Below the pieces are notes generated by a model. It was not told the origin of the DNA, did not search any database, and worked only from the letters and a program-made list of their open reading frames with translations. Below are positions 53,601-62,600 of a DNA stretch of 64,000 nt, in pieces (the stretch's first letter is position 1; each line of letters opens with the position of its first letter). The position numbers were made by a program, and so were the translations under genes. The DNA is from Siderastrea siderea (taxonomy: Eukaryota > Cnidaria > Anthozoa > Scleractinia > Rhizangiidae), in NCBI GenBank assembly GCA_964030785.1, contig OZ034969.1, positions 48,433,701-48,497,700 on the forward strand. The letters run 5' to 3'.

Positions 53601-56600
53601 GCACGAAAGAAGTGTAGGGTGAACACGAGCCGCAGGCGAGTGCTTCTCCCTACTTCTTGAGTGCTCTCGTCACTTCCTTGAGTGCTTTATCACAGAACAA
53701 AGCACGGTTTTGGCTTTTTTATTCGTTTTATAATATAGCTTTGCTCATATTTGTAAAGAAACTGGCTTTTACTTGCAAGAAATCAAGTTTTTTTCATAGC
53801 TTGCAAGCGCGCGCAAGAAAGGTTTTCAGTTTGCCAGCGCGCGCAGAATGGCGTCACGGGCTACTCCGTGCATCTGTACTCTGATAAGGCACGCTGTTTC
53901 AACCAATCAGAGCGCGCGTAATATCGAAACTTTATTATCATTCCCTGTAAGAAGAGCTCTTCTGAGCCTCTTCAACACTCCACATCTTGTGAGATATGGT
54001 GTTATGAAATTCTAACATGTAACTGGCACAACCCGTAGAACTCGCATCGGAATAACTTACACGGGTATAATGAGACTGAACAGACAACAGGAGTCTACTG
54101 TTAAGGAAAGGAATATTGTCTTTCCAAAAACATAATTCATTCAGAGTGGAACCCGACAGGGAAATTTTGCCATCCCATGTAGGACTTCTTAAAATATCAA
54201 AATGAGAATACCTTGTCATGATACGAGTAATATTACCAAAAACGAAACCCATAGAGATAATCTTACCAAAAAACTGGGCCAATTTTCTAGCAGTACTAGA
54301 AGGATACTGAAAACGAATTGAATCATTAACCTGTACCACAGTCCAGGGCTCGAGACTAACTTTTCAGCTTAGTAGCCTAGTGGCTAGTGAGAGGTTTGAT
54401 TTCACTAGCCAAAATAAATTTTCACCAGCCAGACTTTTTTTCCATAATTTTGTATTGTGTCCAATATGTGTAATTTTTAACCATATTAAATACTGTAAAC
54501 ATGCCTCTGTAATCTCAAGAGTGAAGAACTTGAATGTTGACTGTTCTTTCCAACGGTTAAAGCTCCTCACCAGCGGAATATAAACTAAGTACTATGTGCC
54601 TTCAGGGCAAATTCCCTGGCGCGATGTAGTTCACGCCTCTCTTTTCCATTTCGGTCAAATCATGACAAATAACTCGAACAGTTAACCTTATATGAGCATG
54701 TACATCGTACGGAGAAACGTTGGGAAGACAAGACTGACATTGTACAAACGCTGTAAGGTACGGAGAAACGTCAAAAAGACAAGACTGATACAGCACTCAA
54801 CTCACGTACGGAAAAAAGACTACAAGAGAAGACTAGTAAATGAGCAGAAAAAACTAATAAGGTTCGAACTTACTAAGGTATGGAGAAACGTTGAGAAGTG
54901 AAATCAAACACGTTGGTTGCGAATGCACCACAGTAGGAGAAAAGCTGCCAACGTACCAAGATACAGAGACTAATAAAATACGCAACTACTAACTTACGGA
55001 GAAACGTTATTGAACAAAACTAATTCCGTAAGAACGTGTGTGACGTACGAAAGAACGCCGAATGGACAAACTGAACTATTACAGTGGGACAATAAATTAC
55101 GGAGAAACGTAAATGAGACAACTAAAATCGCACTAACGTACGGATAAACGTTGAGAAGACAAGACTAATACCGTATGAAGATACTTACGTACAGGTGGTA
55201 CAGAGAAACGCTAAGCAGTGTCGACTTATCTAACGAATGTACTAACACACTGAAAACCTTAGGAAGAGCAGAACAATGTCGTGCGAACGTGCTAACGTAC
55301 AAAGAAACGTTGAGAAGGCTAGACTAATAAATCGACGAACCTGCTTACGTAGGGAGAAACGTTCTGAAGACGTTACGTAGTGAGAAACGATGGAAAGAGA
55401 AACTATTTTACGAACGTAACAATTAATGGCAAAAAGTCGATAACAGAAGACTAAAGAATTGTGTGAACCTACTAACGTGTAGGCAAATATTATATAGACA
55501 CACTAATGGACCTTTCAAGGAAACGTATGGTGAAACGTTCTGAAGACGGCTAATTTCGTTCGAACGTAGAAATGATAGAGAAAACGTTGCCATCTGAGAC
55601 AAGAATTAGTAGGGAAAAACGTTGAGAGGACAAAACAAGTATCATACAAACATTATATCCTTCTACGGAATAAGTTTAAGTTTCTGCTCACTCAATTTGC
55701 TTTGGGATCCAATCATCAGAAGCAATATTTAGTTTGGTTTCCATCCTGTGCTTTAGTGCTTTGAAATTTCTACTAGCCAAAATGGCTAGTGAAAGCGCAG
55801 AACTTACTAGCCAAAACGGGATTTCTACTAGTCTGTGACTAGTTGGCTACCGTTAGACTCGAGCCCTGCACACTGAGAATTCTTTCTGAAGGGATGGAGA
55901 TAGTATGAATGGACAAATCAATAGAATAAGCCAACCACACTAAGCAAGGAGTTGGTTGCCAAATTGATTTACTGTCATTGGGAAGGAAACCAGAAAGCTG
56001 AAGCGAAGTCTTAACAAATAATGAAGCAGCTTCACCACGAGCGAAATCACGGGCAGAACCAAGCCCGTCATCAAGGTAAACTGTAATTCTCACAGCATGA
56101 CTCCTCCAATATCTGACAAGAACACGAACAACCTTAGTAAAAATATACGGAGCTGAGGATAACCCAAAAGAGAGAACTGTAAACACGAAAAACTTCCTTA
56201 CACCATTTACAACCCAAGAAAAACCTAGAAAAGTTTGATGCTCCTGCAAAATATCAATATGGTGGTAACCAGATTTAAGATCAAATTTAAACATGAAATG
56301 ATCGAAGGGAAGATAAACACAAGCGTTCCTAATATCCTCAAACTTAAATTTCTCCTCCTAAATGTGTTTATTAACGTGCCTAAGGTCTAAAATCAACCTC
56401 TTCTTACCGCAACTCTGTATGGAAACAGACAAAGGATTGACAACATGAGGAGGACTAGATACTTGAACAACTGAGCCTGACAAAAGAAGCTCCTGAATAG
56501 CCTCTAAAACAAAATCAGCGTGCATAAACGCTGAATGGTTATTGTCAAAAAATGCATTCTGAGGAACTGTAATAAAAGGTATGGTATACCCCTTGTCAAT

Positions 56601-59600
56601 AACCCGGAGAATGAAATCATTTGCACCTAGAGTAAGCCGGACCAAAAACTAAATTGCGCTCTGAGCCTACTCTTGACTGTTTGAATACTATTGGGAGAAT
56701 TCTCAAATTCAAAACACTCCTCGAAAACTGGACCATCGTCTGCAATACCTTCAAGAGTATCTTTCACCACTTTCTGGTCAGAAATGGAATTACTGCTGCC
56801 CAGGAGAGCCGCTGTCCTTACTTGGCAAACTTTGGAGCTGTTTGTAGGTTGATCGGGCAGAGAAGTATGGTCAAGTATGAGTTGGGGCAATTGACTCTCC
56901 AATGACCGGTCTTGCCGCAGGCGAAGCAGATGTCATAACGGCCTTTATCAAAGGCGCCCTTTGACGTTTGAGGACGAAAATTAGTAAAATTTCTTGGAGT
57001 AATAGAGGAGAGAGCTGATGAAAAACCAGATGACGTGCCCGGATGCTGAACGACCTGTAGAAATGGAAGAAAGAGAAAACTAAGTGACGGTCGATTAAAG
57101 GCACTGAAATGACCTAAAGTGAGAGCACAACACGCGATGAACCTATTTAAACACAACCCAAACAATAAGCGTGATAAACACGCCTAAATGCGGTACGCAT
57201 TACGTAACCTCCATTCCGACACATAATTCCAAAGCTCCGAGCATAAATACATTTATTTTCTAAACTGCGTACCGAAAATAACTTATTTATGCTCTAAACT
57301 CTGTAATGATGAAAACACACAAGCAAATAAACAATAAATGAATTTATTGTATTGGAGGAATAGGTCGAGCAAAGCCATAATACGACCTGCTAAACGCTAA
57401 AGAAAATAAAGAACGGGCAAAGGAAACGAATGGAAGTAACAGATAAAAAAATACTCAACTTCTGTCCCGACTTCGCAATGCGGGCGTTCTTCTTCTTTCT
57501 CAACGCTCTCTGCTCAGCAGCACGGATCTTCTTTTCGTCTTCAGAACCAGAAGCGACTTCTTCAGAACGATACTCGTCAACTGCGGCCCAACCTGCTTCA
57601 GATTTGTCAGCAATTCTGATGAGCTTGTTTCTTCGCTTTATGGCCTTTGAAGCAGCGTTGAGGGAATCGTCGAGTTTAAGAATCAACGCTGAAACTTGAT
57701 GATTCTCGGAGTTTTCAAGGTCGACGAGAGATTTCAACGAATCGACAAAAGAAAGACTTTGGGTGATGTGCTCCAAAGTCTCGGTATTGAACTCGAATTG
57801 CTTCTTGTTACCACTAAACTTGAATGTTAAGTTCGTTTCGGACTTAAGTTTCTTAACCAAGGATGAAGACGATTTGAGTTGATCGTCCGAAAGCTCACGC
57901 TTTAAATGCGAAAACTTCTGATCAAAGTAAGACCTTAAGTCTTCAAAAGACCCAACAGAAATAACTTTTGGATCCTCCTCGCCTTCTTTATCAGACATAA
58001 TAAACAAGCAAAAACTAAGTGACGGTTGATTAAAGGCACTGAAATGACCTAAAGTGAGAGCACAACACGTGATGAACCTATTTAAACACAACCCAAACAA
58101 TAAGCGTGATAAACACGCCTAAATGCGGTACGCATTACGTAACCTCCATTCCGACACATAATTCCAAAGCACCGAGCATAAATACATTTACAGTCTAGGC
58201 ACAACAGTAAATACTTCGTCGTCCCTGTGTAAGCATTCTCAGTTGTGGACGAATTTATACCGACATTCAACGTTTGAGTGAATTTGCGTTTTTCAGCAGA
58301 AATAAGTGCGATAAGAAAGACAAGCTGAGTCATCAGAGTTTAAACATTACGTCATCCAGTAACGCTATAGTCAAAATATTGTGTCACACAATCACATTTT
58401 TCGTCACGCCGGTTCGTATAAATAGAGGATCGCGCTGACATTTGTGAAACCTAGGGGTGGGGAGGGTCATAATGGCCGGTTAAAATGCCCAGTGGGCTTT
58501 CTTGTTAAAATAGTTATAAACGTCCAAAGTCCGTGCGGGCAGAATCCGCCCTCCCCCCCGGTCTGGATAGGGTTAAAACTAAGCTCTCCCCGCTCTCTCG
58601 AGAAAGCGCTCCTGCGGTTTCCTTCTTCTAGATCAAAACGTGTATAATCCACTACTTTTTAGCTTTCAATACAAGGAAACGCCCCAAATTGCCATCATGC
58701 ATGATTATACTGTTCTTGGCAAACGGAACTGGGCCTGCATGTTTCACGTGTTTTCTCTTCAGCGAATGATTCCAGCCAACAACGAAGACATAGTCCTCAG
58801 CAGCAAGTGTGAAAACAGCGATGTTTCAATACAAAAGGAACACCTCTTGTTCAGTTTTATTCCAAGTACGTAAACGTACTTTATTCTTATTAAATGATTT
58901 GAAACGGATTTGAGTCTTAATTATAAGTGTAGTGTGATCGTCCGAGTGATGTCCTAATAAAAGACTGAAGAATGTTGTTTTAAGAGTCTAGCGTCAAGTA
59001 GTTAGTGCATCGTCAGTTGACGATATTTGTGTCTCTGGCCGTTAAGACTCGAATCACTAATGGTTGGTCAGTTTTGGTGGGTTTCCATTCGTCTATTGTT
59101 AGTCTAATTCTATTGTCAATTAAATAATCAGTTAAATCTACTGCCTCAATTTGATATCGACTGATCAGCAACTGAGATATAAGGTTAATTGGCCACTGTA
59201 GAGATCTTAAAGCTGACGTTTCAAACGTTACAGTGTGTTGCCCAGTTTTCGTACACTTTAGTTTGTAATCGCTATATCTTTTCGTCTGTGCGATGAAAAT
59301 TTTTGAAATTTCTTTTAAAGATAGCCCATTTACTAACCGTCAATATATAAAACGATTGGCCGTTTGATCGAAGTATGTTCAAAATTAAGCCATTTTCCCC
59401 AAAACTCCTAAGTTGCCCAGTCTTCGTACACCTGGCCCAGTTTTCGCACATCGACAAAACAACATTTCTCCACGAAAACACTCGACGCAAACTGATGTGT
59501 CAGCCACCCTGCTGACTGCTTATCGTGTTTTCTCTTCGATTTGTGAATCATTGTTGTAAATAGCAAATGGCTATTCGGGGGGTGGATGTTTAATCGATCC

Positions 59601-62600
59601 TGCAGTGTTGATTTTTTGGTCCGTCACTTTTGGGCGGCTTTTCTTACGCTCAATCCACTGTCTCGTACGTCATTTACTGCCTTGGTAAAGGTAGTTGACA
59701 GGTTACTATTCTGCGTATTACAACTGTTAAGAAAAGGCCTGTATAAGATTCGACGTTTTCCTTCCGTTTCCGCTTACGCCTTTAGAATAGCAACGCTTTA
59801 CTTCCGTTTCCGCTTACGCTTGCTTTTCTTAGCTACTTTTGTAAATGTTTATTAGAATCGCAACAGAGTGAAAAAAATCGGTAAAGCCGGTAAACTAACG
59901 ATATTTCAAGGTGTATGTCAACATTCTACGCATAGACATTTACCTTTAATAGTTAATTATTTGACGATTTAGATTGTCTGCGCGGGATTAAGTTTATTCG
60001 TGACCTTTGCATGACCTGGATGTAAAGCGTCGCTGTTATACCACAACAAATACATGTAGTGTATTGTACTTTGCAAGGATTGTTGTGTAATCTTTGCTGC
60101 ACTTGCGACTTATAAGTTTTCCAATAGTAAAGTTTAAAATTCAGTTCTTTAACTTATTTAAAAATAGGTTTTGAGAAAGGCGCAGCTAAGTGTACGAAAA
60201 CTGGCACTGTAGGTCGAAATGTATGCGAAGATTCTCACCACTAAAATTCAGGAGCAGTTAAATTTAAGCTGGTGTTGAAAGTTCTTCCATTCACTTTCAT
60301 CTTTTATCTATCATCTGTCCAAAAATCATGAAGTTCCATGCAAAATTACCTACAAAACGTGCTATTTGTTCATCTACAATACCTTTACTGTGCAGTGAAA
60401 ACTGCAAATATTAGCCCCTAAACTTTTACTTACCTCGAAAGAAATTGTCCTCACTGACCTGCTTCTTCGTCAAAAAGCCCGGCAAAACCGGCAATTTATA
60501 GCTGAAATGTTCCTTTTATTTTTGGAATTCTTCGGTTGACGAAGATTTAAATGACCGACGAAAATAATCAAATAAAGTTCTTTTTGTACGAAAACTGGGC
60601 CCGTACGAAAACTGGGCAACATACTGTATCCCTTTATCAGAACGAACGAATTGTTCTGACGAGGGGCTCACGCTCAAAAGGTCAGCTTTTGAATCGCTGG
60701 AGAGAGGCTAATTCACCTTATATCAACTCAACTCATGATAAGTTGATGTCAAATCAAAGGGTTTCACCCAGTCTTTCTGTTAAAGGTTTTTGAACATGAT
60801 GCCTTAGTAACTTCTTCGTAATGTAACATCTCCATGTTTCCTACCCACAGCCGATCCTTATGTTCGTCTTGACAAGTGCACATACTTTGACCAAGCGAGA
60901 CTGGATCAGCGCTTTGAGGTGGTGGATGAAGAAATCGTGAGCATTTGTAGCAAGTTTGCCAAAAGTGAGTTTTAAGTTTCTACTTCCATTAAATTATAGC
61001 AAAAATATTGCTCAGTCATTTCAGCTTTAGAGTATAGTTCACATGCGTACAATTCACTTGAGGATTGTTTGACTTTCGGAATAAAAAGGTTGAACAAGTC
61101 ATACTCAAAAGAAATGTACTGCAGAGGACCTATTGCGTCCCATTGTGCGAGGAAAGTCCCGGTCAGTCTTCCTGATCACTGCCTTTGCGTCCAGTTGTGA
61201 GACTTAATCTACCTTTCTTTTACCTCTTTATCAATCAACAATGGCCAGTCGTTGACCTCAAGCCACTCGCAAAACCCATTAAATGAGTGTGGGTTCCTTA
61301 ATGTCTCTACTAGTTCATTAGTGTAGGAGCCAAGGCTACCAGCCTAAAACACCCTCATCGTGCAGTAATTCGAAACCACGACTTCCAGCTGAGCGGTCTA
61401 GCGCCCTTACCAGCTAACCTAACTAAATGGCGTTCATCTTGAATGACAATCACCACTAATTTTTTTTCAGATCTTGCCTTTAAGAAGAAAACGGAACAAT
61501 CAAGCACTGCCTACAATGGGTTCAGTAGCAGAGCTGTGGATGAAAACTACTCAATTTACTATGATCACAAGTCTTGTACGCACACCAACAAAGAACAGAA
61601 TCCATGGTGGAGGGTTGATCTCGGCAGGGAGTACATCGTGACAGGTGCGTAACAGTGGTTGTTTACCATTCCCCCCCCCCCCCTCCCAAATCCGGGAATT
61701 TCGGTTGGAATGTAAATGAGAAGACCAATTTCCGTTTGCCAAGCGGAAAATTTCCGGAGAAAACGGGATGTTTTGAAAGGTACTCCAGAATTACCAAACA
61801 GAATTTCCAAACGGAAAGTTGTGTTCCATTTTCGTTTTTCTACCAGTCCCAGCTAGGTCCTGCGCCAATAGTCAAACTAGTTCCAGACTCTCTGTAAATA
61901 AGAGTGAATTACCCAAATGGAACATGCTAAACTCGAACGGAATTTCCCATTCGGGTGGTTTTGCTTACCATTTGCACAAACCGTAGACCAACCGGTTTCC
62001 CCTAAAATGGTAATCAACCAGTAAGTAAACTAACTTTGTAGTTAGTGAGGGGAGGGGTGAGGGAGAGCATTTCTACGATTTTGGGATCATTAAGCGTTTC
62101 TGGGAAACTCCCCACCTACTCCTCCCCTAACCCAACATTTTGCCCTAAGTGATATTTAGTTAATAATTTAATGTTAATGTTGGTTTAGGGGAGGGGCAGG
62201 TGGGGAGTTTCTCAGAAACGCATAATGATCCCGATTTTGTTTGTGTTTCCATGCAGGGGAATCGAGAAATACACTCCCAAATTGCGGTTGTCTACAGTAG
62301 TTGCGTCTAAGCTTGTTTTTATCGGACAGTTTCAAAGGAAAGTGCCTTCGAAAGTAGCGACCCTCCGAAAGTAGGGGATGACATTTGACTCAAATCCTGA
62401 AAGAGGCGAATTCCGAATGTAACGACCCCCATGAATAAAACAATCTGACGATCTGAGTTTAGTTAACTGATGCCCTTCACAAAAGTATCTGCTAAGACAT
62501 ACACGATGCGAACTCCCGAGGGATACTGTACATTATATCTCTACAAACGCGTTTCCTCTCGTTAATAATGTATACTGAAAGGGAAAAACCTGATTCCTTT

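Larger units (their letters stand above)
53233..58000 (-). mobile_element. DIRS-like retrotransposon, incomplete and interrupted
   Basis: In reading order on the minus strand: a gag-like frame (about 57998-57460, [25 protein letters not shown]); a CX2CX4HX4C knuckle ([14 protein letters not shown], about 56930-56890); reverse-transcriptase N-part ([13 protein letters not shown], about 56400); palm ([26 protein letters not shown], about 56290-56070); RNase H ([13 protein letters not shown], about 54050; WYTDNQSV and [16 protein letters not shown], about 53480-53290). The RT/RNase H wording fits the DIRS/Ngaro group. No tyrosine recombinase is found. The frames are broken and two elements are inserted in it. 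Confidence 0.75.

Noticed and set aside
57430..57699. Plus-strand 89-codon frame
   Set aside because: Shadow of the gag-like frame on the opposite strand.
59586..59855. Transposase of the Tc1/mariner-like element
   Set aside because: The frame has no DDE-type or helix-turn-helix pattern and contains short direct repeats (CTTCCGTTTCCGCTTACGC).
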